Of a stretch of DNA of 64,000 nt, positions 32,506 to 43,245 are shown in pieces. A program made the position numbers and the translations under genes. Location: assembly GCA_026182355.1 (NCBI GenBank), contig JAPFBL010001032.1:1-64000 (forward strand), given 5' to 3'. Source of the DNA: Hermatobates lingyangjiaoensis (Eukaryota > Arthropoda > Insecta > Hemiptera > Hermatobatidae). Every line of letters starts with the position of its first letter. The first letter of the stretch is position 1. The notes beneath the pieces are model-generated. The model saw only the letters and a list, made by a program, of their open reading frames with translations, was not told the origin of the DNA and made no database searches.

Positions 32506-32515
<10 letters not shown>
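32275..32515. repeat. PLE palindrome (group P6)
   Basis: AACTAAAGTTTATCGGGACT mirrored across a centre near 32400. Each arm has a motif ending GAAACGTTGGCAATG. Confidence 0.75.

Positions 32516-32554
<39 letters not shown>
32508..32554. repeat. (AT)n microsatellite
   Basis: Directly abuts the P6 palindrome. Confidence 0.95.
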
Positions 32555-32557
<3 letters not shown>

Positions 32558-32621
32558 TCGCGCTCCGTTCTTCGACGTGGGGAGATCTCTCTCACTTCGT
32601 CCTCTCTTCTAGTCTACTCTC

Positions 32622-32649
32622 CTGATGACGAACAACAGTTCGAAATATT
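32622..32649 (+). ncRNA. Hammerhead-like motif
   Basis: CTGATGA, C, hairpin GAAC-AACA-GTTC, GAAATATT. Core intact. Confidence 0.5.
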
Positions 32650-32755
32650 GAATTCTGTAAGTGTTAATTTTATTATCTTTTCTGTGTCGTGCTTTGTGTA
32701 ATTTAAAGTTATATATATATCAATGATCAAACCACAATAAGAAATAGGAAAACAA

Positions 32756-32797
32756 GACTAAGATCTTTCAACCGTAACAAGCGGTCTTCGTCAGAGT
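32756..32797 (-). ncRNA. Hammerhead-like motif (P5, minus arm)
   Basis: Mirror of 32826-32868 with the same stems I, II and III. Confidence 0.55.
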
Positions 32798-32825
32798 CAA
32801 AAACCCAACTATCAGTTGGGTTTTT

Positions 32826-32868
32826 GACTCTGACGAAGACCGCTTGTTACGGTTGAAAGATCTTAGTC
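32826..32868 (+). ncRNA. Best-formed hammerhead-like motif (P5)
   Basis: GACT, CTGACGA, A, hairpin GACCG-CTTGTTA-CGGTT, GAA, AGATCT (stem III), T, AGTC. Three stems around an intact core; cleavage would be expected after the T before AGTC. The only departure from consensus is the extra A before stem II, present in every group here. Confidence 0.6.
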
Positions 32869-32930
32869 TTGTTTTCCCATTTCTTATTGTGGTTTGATCA
32901 TTGATTGTTATTTCCCGTGTTTATGTGAAA

Positions 32931-32935
<5 letters not shown>

Positions 32936-32981
<46 letters not shown>
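32936..32981. repeat. (AT)n microsatellite
   Basis: Left border of the largest PLE palindrome. Confidence 0.95.
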
Positions 32982-32984
<3 letters not shown>

Positions 32985-33130
32985 AGTGTACTTCGGTAGC
33001 AGTCCTTCCTTTATACATGATTGGTTATACACGACTGAATATTGTCGATCGATGATCTTCTTCTCCAACTTTTCAAGTTTGCGGAAAATTAATTTTTCGT
33101 TGTGAGAACAACGATTCAAGGAATGAATTC

Positions 33131-33182
33131 TTCTTGTCGACGCGTTTCGACTGTCTACTGCAGTCATTTTCAAGACACAGAA
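33131..33182 (-). ncRNA. Hammerhead-like motif, minus arm of PLE
   Basis: Exact mirror of 36571-36622. Confidence 0.45.
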
Positions 33183-33265
33183 CAGGTGGGTTACCGGTCT
33201 CCTTATATAGCCGAGAGTCAGGGGGGGTGAGCGCTGATTGGCTGTGCTATTGTGGTTCTTCCTTC

Positions 33266-34406
33266 TCATTGGTTATTGGTTTGGCCTATTGCTGGGGCTT
33301 GTTCTCCGAGTAGCTTGAGTACTCTTGACATCCCAGTTTGTTGTCTATTGATTATAGGGCTATTTTTGGATATTTCTATTGCTTCATAGGTTGGGAGTCT
33401 ATTGTAATCATTGGTTTGCCTGATGATGGTGGTGTTTTCTGTAAGGTCCTGGCGGGATAGGTCGGAATTGTGTGCTTGTCTGGTATGGTTCTTTATAGCT
33501 CCTGATTGAAGGTGCATGGTGAGGTGTCTGGAAAGCGTTGTCTTCGTCATGCCGATATACTTGGCGTTAGCCAGGAGCTCACACTCTCCTTTTTTACATT
33601 TGTATTCGTACACGACGTTGACTCTCTGCAGATCGCTGGTTGCGGTGATGGGGCTGTTTTTTATGACTAAATTTGTTGTGGTCCGGGCCTTATAATAAAT
33701 ATGTAATTTTATTCTGTCGTTGGGCTGTTTGCATTTTACGTTTCTTCGTATAATATTCTTAAGTGCGGCTTCTTCTGTTTTGTACTCCCTTGTGAACTGG
33801 TTTCTGTAGTACAGCTGGTATACCGTTCCGTCTGGGTCATTATTGGTATTTCTTTCCTTATTGACCAAGTAGGAATTCAGGACTTTATCGAAGGCGTTAT
33901 TTGTATATCCATTATTCACAAAGGTTTGCCTGAGTTGGTTTATTCTTTCGTTGAATATCTGCCACGTAGATGAGGTTTTGTATGTGCGGTGTATGAGGGC
34001 ATATATGGTGCCTGTCTTGTACCTCTCAGGGCATTCACTTCTGGCATTTAAGTATATGCCCTTATCCGTTTCCTTCTGGTATACTGATGTCACATAGTTC
34101 GTGCCTCGTCCATCTATGTGCACATCGAGGTAGTTGATTTGGCACTCTTTGGCTTCTTCCAGGGTGAAGTTTAGTCCTGATGTTTCTTGCAGAGCAGCTT
34201 TAAGGGAAAGGAGTTCCTGGTTCGTTTTTGTAACCACGAGGCAGTCGTCAACGTAACGGCAATAGAGGGTAGCTTTGGCTTGTTGCAGTACTTGATTTTC
34301 CACGTGACACATGTAGAAGTTTGCGAAGGTCACTCCTAGTGGTGACCCCATTGCAACGCCATCAACTTGGCGGTAGAGAGTTCCGTCAATATGCCGGAAA
34401 GGGGAT
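33266..34406 (-). pseudogene. PLE RT/GIY-YIG fragment (minus arm)
   Basis: The frame is open from the palindrome junction. It starts within the region before RT motif B and runs through VDGVAMGSPLGVTFANFYM, the YCRYVDDCLVV catalytic motif and the GIY-YIG module (YIGMTKTTLSRHLTMHL) to a stop. It lacks RT motifs 1, 2 and A, so cannot work alone. The one visible protein difference from the plus arm is His for Arg in LSRRL. Confidence 0.85.
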
Positions 34407-34410
34407 TTAG

Positions 34411-35148
34411 ACCGAATTAACTCAACACCAGACTTCTCTCCTCAACCTAGGCCCAAAGTGCCATTTCTCTAGCAAATTTGATAGAGACACTAAGGCGGTT
34501 GAGCTGGAACAGCTGTACTGTTCACTGTTGAACTTAAGCGAACAGAATATTATCGAGGTCTGCCCGGACCTCCGAGACCAATTACGAGCAGAAAGCACCA
34601 AACGAAGAGGAAATGGCAAATCTGACCTACTTACACCGGAACTACGCCAGGCAGCCAAGGAACTAAAACATCACAGTGAAATCATTGTTCGCAGAGCAGA
34701 TAAAACTAATTTATTCGTCGTAATAGATAGAAAAACATACAAAGAAAAGCTCGACAGTATCCTGGCCGACACAACAAAGTTCATAAAGATTAAGCGAGAC
34801 CCGACAAAGTCACTTAAAACGGAAGTAAATAAGCTGATAAGTGCTGCCAACAAAGGACTTAAGGACAAGGCGCTACAACCTATCGTCGGCGAATTCTCAC
34901 CCGGTTACATCTATGGGACAGTCAAAATACACAAGACGGACAACCCTCTACGACCCATAATCTCTCAAGTCACTACGCCAATATATCAGACTGCAAAACA
35001 ACTTAACAGCATCATCACGCCATACATGCCTGCCGAATTCACTCTGACTTCTACTGACGACCTTCTGCATATTCTACGTACTATCAGACCCGAAGGAAAA
35101 CTATCATCGCTAGATGTGGAGTCCCGAATTCACTCTGACTTCTACTGA
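34411..35148 (+). pseudogene. PLE N-terminal half, cut by a 91-bp duplication
   Basis: Opens at 34411 with NLGPKCHFSSKFDRDTKAVE, the conserved PLE N-terminal region. It passes ADKTNLFVVIDRKTY and GTVKIHKTDNPLRPIIS (RT motifs 1-2) and stops at 35148 after SLDVES. The stop follows a tandem duplication (35035-35125 repeated at 35126-35216), 91 bases, which shifts the frame. No ATG near the start; the true 5' end was lost at the palindrome junction. Confidence 0.85.
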
Positions 35149-35216
35149 CGACCTTCTGCATATTCTACGTACTATCAGACCCGAAGGAAAACTATCATCG
35201 CTAGATGTGGAGTCCC
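35035..35216. repeat. 91-bp tandem duplication within PLE frame
   Basis: Starts GAATTCACTCTGACTTCTAC in both copies, which are identical, so it is recent (or an assembly slip). Not a multiple of three. Confidence 0.9.
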
Positions 35217-36487
35217 TTTTCACCAACGTTCCAGTGGGCCCTACCATTGACATCATATGTAATGCAGTATACAATCACGCAAGCTTACCACCTCCGCAGA
35301 TAGAAAGGAACATAATGAAGAAACTGCTCTACGCATGCACCACTAAATCCCCTTTCCGGCATATTGACGGAACTCTCTACCGCCAAGTTGATGGCGTTGC
35401 AATGGGGTCACCACTAGGAGTGACCTTCGCAAACTTCTACATGTGTCACGTGGAAAATCAAGTACTGCAACAAGCCAAAGCTACCCTCTATTGCCGTTAC
35501 GTTGACGACTGCCTCGTGGTTACAAAAACGAACCAGGAACTCCTTTCCCTTAAAGCTGCTCTGCAAGAAACATCAGGACTAAACTTCACCCTGGAAGAAG
35601 CCAAAGAGTGCCAAATCAACTACCTCGATGTGCACATAGATGGACGAGGCACGAACTATGTGACATCAGTATACCAGAAGGAAACGGATAAGGGCATATA
35701 CTTAAATGCCAGAAGTGAATGCCCTGAGAGGTACAAGACAGGCACCATATATGCCCTCATACACCGCACATACAAAACCTCATCTACGTGGCAGATATTC
35801 AACGAAAGAATAAACCAACTCAGGCAAACCTTTGTGAATAATGGATATACAAATAACGCCTTCGATAAAGTCCTGAATTCCTACTTGGTCAATAAGGAAA
35901 GAAATACCAATAATGACCCAGACGGAACGGTATACCAGCTGTACTACAGAAACCAGTTCACAAGGGAGTACAAAACAGAAGAAGCCGCACTTAAGAATAT
36001 TATACGAAGAAACGTAAAATGCAAACAGCCCAACGACAGAATAAAATTACATATTTATTATAAGGCCCGGACCACAACAAATTTAGTCATAAAAAACAGC
36101 CCCATCACCGCAACCAGCGATCTGCAGAGAGTCAACGTCGTGTACGAATACAAATGTAAAAAAGGAGAGTGTGAGCTCCTGGCTAACGCCAAGTATATCG
36201 GCATGACGAAGACAACGCTTTCCAGACGCCTCACCATGCACCTTCAATCAGGAGCTATAAAGAACCATACCAGACAAGCACACAATTCCGACCTATCCCG
36301 CCAGGACCTTACAGAAAACACCACCATCATCAGGCAAACCAATGATTACAATAGACTCCCAACCTATGAAGCAATAGAAATATCCAAAAATAGCCCTATA
36401 ATCAATAGACAACAAACTGGGATGTCAAGAGTACTCAAGCTACTCGGAGAACAAGCCCCAGCAATAGGCCAAACCAATAACCAATGA
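35114..36487 (+). pseudogene. PLE RT C-terminal part with GIY-YIG endonuclease
   Basis: 457 codons, readable from the second duplicate. RT motif A LDVESLFTNVP at residues 30-40, motif B AMGSPLG 96-102, catalytic YVDD 129-132, then the PLE linker. The GIY-YIG nuclease starts VVYEY at 342-346, with YIGMT 361-365 and RRLTMHL 371-377. PLEs use this nuclease to nick DNA and prime reverse transcription. All RT aspartates of this half are present; motifs 1-2 are in the other frame (34411-35148). Followed at once by the promoter-like block. Confidence 0.85.
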
Positions 36488-36570
36488 GAAGGAAGAACCA
36501 CAATAGCACAGCCAATCAGCGCTCACCCCCCCTGACTCTCGGCTATATAAGGAGACCGGTAACCCACCTG
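36478..36570 (+). promoter_or_regulatory. PLE internal promoter: CCAAT plus TATA box
   Basis: AACCAATGAG (36478-36487), GCCAATCAGC (36511-36520) and TATATAAGG (36544-36552). A start about 30 bases past the TATA box would fall near 36575, at the edge of the hammerhead-like motif. PLEs carry their promoter in the terminal repeat (pseudo-LTR). The same block faces left in the minus arm (about 33200-33292). Confidence 0.6.
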
Positions 36571-36622
36571 TTCTGTGTCTTGAAAATGACTGCAGTAGAC
36601 AGTCGAAACGCGTCGACAAGAA
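36571..36622 (+). ncRNA. Hammerhead-like motif of the large PLE
   Basis: TTCTGTGTC, TTGAAAAT, hairpin GACTG-CAGTAGA-CAGTC, GAAACGCGTC, GACAAGAA. Stem I GTC/GAC extends to TTCT/AGAA after a small internal loop. The core has T for C3 and A for G8, a change that keeps the 3-8 pair (U-A for C-G). Confidence 0.5.
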
Positions 36623-36731
36623 GAATTCATTCCTTGAATCGTTGTTCTCACAACGAAAAATTAATTTTCCGCAAACTTGAAAAGTTGGAGAAGAAGATCA
36701 TCGATCGACAATATTCAGTCGTGTATAACCA

Positions 36732-36736
<5 letters not shown>

Positions 36737-36767
<31 letters not shown>
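36737..36767. repeat. (AT)n microsatellite
   Basis: Right border of the large PLE palindrome. Confidence 0.95.
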
Positions 36768-36769
<2 letters not shown>

Positions 36770-36904
36770 TTCATGCATCCTTAACCTAAATTCAGTTCCT
36801 CCATAACGATGCACCAACATGAAAACAAAGTATTAAGCAAGCTAACGACTTGAGAGCTATTACTGTGGTCCTTGCCTTTTCACACTTCTAAAATGCAAGA
36901 CTAC

Positions 36905-37022
36905 CTGTATGCTGTTAACTTTGTCTTCAACAGATGCTGAGTCAGCAGGCACCAGGCCACTCAGCAAACACACCCAGGTCTCTTCAAACTGTTGCCTACC
37001 ACTCCAGCCAATCAGAGTCACC
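36905..37022 (-). CDS. htt: Huntingtin exon
   Basis: Acceptor TTTGCGATAG (AG at 37023-37024), donor GTAGTC. One base then 39 codons ending CAG (phase 0). Reads VTLIGWSGRQQFEETWVCLL then SGLVPADSASVEDKVNSIQ. Vertebrate huntingtin has [20 protein letters not shown], a clear match. The acceptor lacks a good pyrimidine tract; it is set by the in-frame TAG just upstream and the phase of the preceding exon. Confidence 0.9.
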
Positions 37023-37660
37023 CTATCGCAAACAGCACTTCTTTATTGTATAATCAATTTCGTCTTTTTGTCAAAGAGGCAATAAACCAAAAGTTTTTTA
37101 ACTAAAAAAAAAACAGAGTAATCCTGAAATAAGAATGAGGTTAAGTATAAAATAAACCACTCATATCAGTTATATTTTCCATGTTCAAAACTACTATAAG
37201 AAATCAGAAAAAAGATCTTTCAACCGAACAAGCGGTCATGTCAGAGTCAATTGCAACATTGGTTTTTATAATCCATTTTTTTGCATGCACCATATATATT
37301 ACATGCTATCGAATCTTAGGTCAACATTGTTTATTGTGAAATCTTGTTATATATAGATATATTAACACAGGATTTATCAAATGAAACACTGCTAGTAAAA
37401 CAAAAATAAATTTGTAAAACTTATTTGTGTTGAGTTTGAAATCAAACAAATAATTTTGTTATGTTGTATAAATATGTTTTTTTGTTTTTCATTTTTGTTT
37501 TTTTTTATGTTTTTATTTACCCAAGCAACATGGTTAAAACAAAGTTATTGTCCATTCTATTTGAAAAGACAGCAGTTTTAACGTTTTTGTTTGTTAGTGG
37601 TTGAAAGATTTTAGTCTTTTTTCTCATTTCTTATTGTGGTTTCAATATTGATTGTTATTT
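37023..37660. repeat. Interrupted PLE element (group P5) in intron
   Basis: Left arm remnant about 37196-37250 (GATCTTTCAACCG) and right arm about 37598-37655 (GGTTGAAAGATTTTAGTC) separated by ~350 bases of T-rich sequence. Decayed. Confidence 0.5.
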
Positions 37661-37794
37661 CAAATGATTATTTTGAAATCTTGTTATCGGGTATATTTTA
37701 TGTAGAACGAGCTTCCTCAGATTAGTCAATATCAGAAAACATATTTAAACACAAAGTAAATATAATTATAACTTTGATATAACTTCTCGACCGT

Positions 37795-37910
37795 GATATT
37801 TCAAATTCACAGAAGGGGTTCTTGAGGATTTTGGTCATAATAATCAGGAGTTGTAAATTTATGACCAAAATTCTCAAGAACCCCTTCTGTGAATTTATAA
37901 TTACGAGTAT
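37795..37910. repeat. Small PLE palindrome (group P7)
   Basis: TTCACAGAAGGGGTTCTTGA and mirror around a centre near 37850. Confidence 0.7.
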
Positions 37911-38174
37911 ATTTAATTTCAAAACAAAAGGCCTATAAATCAAAATAACATAAAAGGGTACGAGAATCCTTTTCGCCCACTGGAGTTCACCAACATGTCC
38001 TGTTCAAGCTACATCAATTTTTCCACATATATTATAGCCAGAAAATTTGACAAAATAATCCTTGAATACATAAAATAATATAATTAAAATCGTAAATCAA
38101 CTAATTTTAACTCAACTTTGTCAACTTTTATCACAAGTAGTCACTAGATTGATCCCAATATGAATATAAACATT

Positions 38175-38424
38175 CTAATACAGTGCAATCAGTTATTACC
38201 ATATGTGGTATTTACTCATTGTAGGGTAAAAAGCTAATGAAATGGTCTCCACATATAAAAATTCATTTTTATTTTGTACTATAGATAATTATCTGATGAC
38301 ATTGTATGTTATATGATATATTTGTGTTAATGCCTGAGGAAGAACACTACGTGTTCAAAACGCGTTGTTTATCCATTAAATTTTTATATGTGGAGACCAT
38401 TTCATTAACTTTTTACTCTTCAAT
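38175..38424. mobile_element. Fold-back mini-element (P8) with 13-bp target duplication
   Basis: Flanked by GAATATAAACATT at 38162-38174 and 38425-38437. Inverted ends of ~45 bases (GGTCTCCACATATAAAAATT and mirror). The centre holds CTGAGGA, A, hairpin GAACAC-TAC-GTGTTC (38334-38366), but the following GAAA is changed to AAAA. Confidence 0.8.
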
Positions 38425-38879
38425 GAATATAAACATTTTACATTATAATTTACAATTACATTAAATGCAAAAGTTTTCTTAATGACTAATCCTTACATTA
38501 TTTTATAACTTTAAATAATTTAATTCTATGTAATCTTAGATGCGTTTAGTATTTAGATGTAATCTGAGGAAGAACAGAATATCCTCATAATAGCCGGTTT
38601 ATTTTTTTATTGAAAATATTTTTCATTGAGAGGTTTTTTTTTTCATTTTATAATGTAAGTCACAAATTAAACACCGAGGATTTAAAATAAAACTCCTCAA
38701 AAGTTTCATTAGATGCATAAAAAGTTGATCACCTTTATCAAGTATTCCTTCTATTTTCAAAAATTTAATTTATCAACATTAACAATCATATATAGTACAA
38801 TAACTTATAGTTCAGTTATAAGTTATAAAAACAATTACCAAACAACGTACTATAAACTATAGAACAATACCATTAAAGA
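38425..38879. other. HTT intron, nothing recognised
   Basis: AT-rich, no supported feature. Confidence 0.45.
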
Positions 38880-39562
38880 CTAGGATGGTCAACCTACGCC
38901 GCTTGCGCCAAACGTGGCGCAATGTATGATGTGGTGTTGGGCATTGCTTCCTTGAGATAAAGATGAATTACGCATAAAGTACTGCTTATTTGTTAGTTAT
39001 TTCCATATTTTGTGGATATCCTTTTAAAGAACATTATTTTCTTCTCCTTAATCTACTTCCAGGTTAGATATGCTTGATTAATCAAACGAGATTGAAATTT
39101 ATGTATTTCCATTTTGTGAAAAACGATCATTACCCAGTGGAAATTTCTCTAAGCTAAGAAAATTCGCCCAGAGGATTCATATATCGTTTGGAAACAACAT
39201 TTAGATGTGTACAAGCATGTTTAGCCATGAAGCTTATTTAACTAAAAACAAGGTCGAAACTGACAGATTCCAATTTGAAGAATGTCGCAGTTCACAGTGA
39301 CAAATTTAACTCCGAGGATTTAAAATCAAAACAATCTCAAAAGTCTCATTAGGTGCGAAAGTATTAGCTTAATCAAGTATTTCTTCTACTTTCAATAATT
39401 TAATATTATGAACATATAACAATCATGTATAAAACAATGTTATACATGATATAAATGATAAGTAGACGTTGAGTTACAAGAGATTTATGGCCCAAATGAA
39501 ACCCTATGTTAAAAATTTGGCGCATTCATGTAAAAATTTGTCTACCTCTGGACTAGACCAAT
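38880..39562 (+). pseudogene. Decayed hAT remnant
   Basis: Starts near GGATGGTCAACCTACGCC and ends near TTTGTCTACCTCTG, weak hAT-like ends with a shared GACTAG flank. The middle translates in pieces to a hAT C-terminal domain (SKLRKFAQRIHISFGNN, TSMFSHEAYLTKNK) with stops. Confidence 0.5.
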
Positions 39563-39861
39563 GAATCTCATCTTTCCATCATCCTTTACTTCAGATAAAC
39601 ATTTTCTGAATAGCACTTCATTTTTTAAAAAAAAACTTTATAAATGAACTGATTTTTAAATAGTTGCAATTCTTCATTAAAAGACTTAAAATAGTCAAAA
39701 TGAAAGAACGTGTCTTTTCAGATAGTTCTACATCTGTTTTTCCCATAAAAATTGAATTTTACAGTTATTTTATTTAATATAAGCTATAACTATTTATCAA
39801 ACATCTCTGGGAACTATATTTAACAGATTGATACGCAATGATTAAATTATAAGTTAACAAC

Positions 39862-40020
39862 CTGTTGACGATTTCCTTTACAATGTTGACTTCGTGAAGA
39901 TAATGTATTTCGACTGGAGGCGGATGCTGTGCTGGCTCTATGGGGAGGCTCCAGGCTTCCACTGGCACAGTGGTGAAATAGTACACCTTTCGACTTCTAC
40001 TCACGTTCAGTATCACTTCC
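39862..40020 (-). CDS. htt: Huntingtin exon
   Basis: Acceptor TTTTTGTTTATAG (AG at 40021-40022), donor GTTGTT (weak). Enters with one base, exits with two. Reads EVILNVSRSRKVYYFTTVPV then PVEIHYLHEVNIVKEIVNR. Vertebrate huntingtin has [20 protein letters not shown] and later PVEFLQEKEVFKEFIYR. The exit phase joins exactly to 36905-37022 (VNR-VTLIGW against IYR-INTLGW). The one-base entry does not fit the phase-0 exit of the 55.1 kb exon. Confidence 0.88.
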
Positions 40021-40263
40021 CTATAAACAAAAATCACACACTGTACAGGAGCAATGTTGTTTACATTACACCAATGGCTGTCAACTCAACCTATTAAAGT
40101 ACATATATAGGATGTCACAGAATTTAATTTTTAGATTGTTATCATATTCTTGCTATTCTTTAATATATATATCTCAATTTGTATCATTATTATTATTATG
40201 AGTGTTATATAGGATCTCCCAGAAGTCGCTCACCATGTAGATTTTTATAAAACACATATGAAT

Positions 40264-40540
40264 ATTAATGGATCATGTTGTTATTTGTTTTCCAACGCCC
40301 ACACTTATAAGGCTTTCAGCTTTTAGTGGTGTTCTAGGGGCGGACATTGTGGCTCATTTATTATTTGGCACCCATTTTAGTCATGGACGACTAACATTAC
40401 CTGTTGATTCTACATTGGGAGTCGTAAATTTTGCATACCTCAAGTGTATTTAGAGTAGGGATTAACGAATGCTTGATATCGTAGAGGCTCGGGACCGACG
40501 GCTTAACGACCTCTCCGAGGGACGCATGGCCAGATATCAC
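40264..40540 (-). repeat. SINE copy, alternative 3' end
   Basis: Minus-strand body and tail match 6627-6975 (CGCCCACACTTATAAGGCTT near 40296 is the mirrored tail). The tRNA-like head is mostly lost near 40540. Confidence 0.7.
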
Positions 40541-41694
40541 TGATTAGCCAGTTTTGCATACTCAAATCAAATTCAAAGTCGACTTTTCAATATAATTTAG
40601 AAGTTGTGTAAATGGAAACATCAGAAATTATATGTTTGATTGGCATTCATTTTTTACATATAATTTTATTCTTCTTACATCTCACATTATGTCATTAAAT
40701 CATTTCAAATTTTCAAATGGATTACAACATTTCTCAAAAGCAATAGGAAACACAGACGAACAAACCCTTAATTTGATAAATATAGGGTACTAAATTTAAA
40801 TAATCTATTGTTAAGTATTTTTAATCGTTTTCGCTATAACTAATTTAGTGAATGAGGTTTAAAATAACATAAATTAACTAAAAATAAAACTACTCAATGC
40901 TTTATTATATATATTAAATGTTTAGTAGTAATTATTTAGGAACTAATTAATTAATTTGATATATTTTTATGAAAATAATTCCAGAGAAACAACATACATG
41001 AAAGTCGCTTTTCATCGTAGCAAATTACATCTTTATACGAAACAGTCGAAATATAAGAGTAAGTTTTTGTGAAATCTTTTATGTGTATTGTTTCTGCTGG
41101 TTTAGTTTATCTAGTTTGTGAAATCGTTTTAATTACTAATTATGAAAGTAATAATATTTAGCATTAAACTAATTAGGAAATCATTAAGTTTACAAAAATA
41201 AGTTAAAAAGGAATTTGTACTTACTGTTTGAAGTATTATTAAAAGAATTAACTAGTGAACACAACAATCTATAGAGAGGTTAAAACAGTTTGAAAGGTTC
41301 CAGGAAGGACGCGGAGGACTAAACAAGGAGTGTAATGCCGCCTTTTTAGAATGACTTAGCTCTACCGGTGCACCAATCAAATGTCATCTAAATTATCTCA
41401 TTTTAAAATAGTCCCCTTCTATCAGTATTTCTTTTATAAATAATAATCAAACATACAAAGAAACGAATTAAACTATTTCTTTAAAAACAGCAAATATATT
41501 ATCAATATAAATTAAATTAATTAGTCGAAATATAAATTAATAAAAGTAATTTCTAAACCTATTTCTTTTAAAAGTTGTCTGAACTATTAAATGAATATAC
41601 GGAACAAAACGAACTGATTGAGATTTATAAACCATCAATCGTGTCCATATATTTCCTTAAATTTCTATGAAATTTTGATGACACTAATAAAAAA
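40541..41694. other. Unassigned AT-rich sequence
   Basis: Nothing recognised; HTT exons expected in this interval were searched for on both strands and not seen. Confidence 0.4.
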
Positions 41695-42650
41695 TCAGGA
41701 GTGGCCTATACACTTACTATAAGTAAACTTAATATCAAACTTCTTGAGTATATAATATATAATGTATCATTTAAGCATAATATAATCGTCTAAATGGGAT
41801 ATGATTATTAGTCTTTCATTCCTGAGGTAGTACAGATAGTGATTGATAGACTTCTCAATATATAATTTATTTTGTGTATCACACCATTATTTTAATTTTT
41901 CCATTATAAACATCAATTTTATCTCAGTGGATTCACTCAAAAAATTTCTAAGTCAATGTAAACATTGTAAAAAATCTGGAGTGGCCTTCACTCAACTTTC
42001 CTATAAGTAACTTAATATCAAATTTCTTGAGTATATAATATATAACGTCTCATTTAAGCATAATGTAAACATCTAAATGGGATATGATTATTGTCTTTCA
42101 TTCCTGAAAGAGTACACATAGTGATTGAAGGACATAACAATATATAAGCTTATTTTGGTACATCACACAGCTGATGAAAATAATTTCATTAGTATAACTA
42201 CAGCAAATAACATTTTTGAAAAACCAAAGTGAACATTTCTTGATACGAAATATTCTCCTACAAAAGAACATGGCCTCTGTTCAAATAGCCAGTGGATTTC
42301 TTACATCGTTTACTTGACATTCTTCTACATTGAATATTAAAGTAAAATTTTCAAATTTTAAACAGGAAAATACCCTTATTTTCTCTGAAAACATTTAAAA
42401 ATCGAAGAAAAAATGTTGCTTTAAGATGAATTATAATTAAAGTAGTACGATAATTACATTTATTAATCTCTAAACTAAACATTTCAATTTTGAATTATCT
42501 TTTTATTTTCGGTCTTTTATAGAATTATTTACTGGGAATTTTATGGCTTCTTAGTATTTAATAAGATCATTTTCCTTCCCCTTGTCAAATACCATATATA
42601 CGAATTTTTTTGAGTGAGTGGTATCCTTTTCCTGCCTTCTGTACTCTGTT
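41695..42650 (+). mobile_element. Two partial family A copies
   Basis: 41695-41970 and 41973-42650 each begin like the family A left end (GGAGTGGCCT). The first skips an internal part; the second is truncated after about 680 bases. Both more diverged than full copies. Confidence 0.7.
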
Positions 42651-43242
42651 TAAGTTTGCTATGAATGTATAAGGGGAAAAAATATATTGGTTTACATACT
42701 TATGTACATTATGTTTACATTTACTTACATAATGTAAAATTGGTTTACATTAAATATAATATAGCCAGTTTACATACTCAAAACGAAGTCAAAACCAGCT
42801 ATTCAATATAATTTAAATCTTTTATAGTTGGGAGCTTCTAATTTTTGAAAAAATAAATATGAACTATTAGACTAGAATTGTAAAAAAAAACTGGATGTTT
42901 CTCAACAAACATAAGTCCTCTTTCTTGAGGAAAGAGTCCATTCAATACATTTCAATATCATGGAAAGGTACTACATTCACAATTATAATGTAATTGTAAC
43001 TGACATTAAGTTTTGCTCAAGAGTGCAATATATAGAGTTATTAAAGCATTTTATGAGACAAATCCATCATGCCATGGAAGACAACGGTAATTTATTTATG
43101 TTTATTGGCGGTGATTTTTTTACATGTAAAATATTATTCTTCTTACATCTCATATAAGTCAATAAACAATTTAAATTGTTCCTTTAAATATCAATTTTAC
43201 CTCAGTGGAATCGCTCAAAAAATTTCAATGTCAAAATCAAAA
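42651..43242. other. Unassigned AT-rich sequence
   Basis: A family A-like scrap (CTTACATCTCATATAAGTCA) lies near 43142. Otherwise nothing recognised. Confidence 0.4.
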
Positions 43243-43245
43243 AAA

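Larger units (their letters stand above)
32721..32904. repeat. PLE palindrome (group P5), near perfect
   Basis: Arms of ~88 bases with centre AACTATCAGTTGGG. Each arm carries a complete hammerhead-like motif. Confidence 0.85.
32982..36737. mobile_element. Penelope-like element, head-to-head palindrome
   Basis: Right part (34407-36737, plus) is a PLE from near its N-terminus to the 3' end. Left part (32982-34406, minus) duplicates the 3' 1.4 kb (matching 35345-36737) in inverse orientation with very few differences. About 940 bases are unique to the plus copy. Both outer ends carry (AT)n, a promoter-like block and a hammerhead-like motif. It lies in an HTT intron. Confidence 0.9.
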
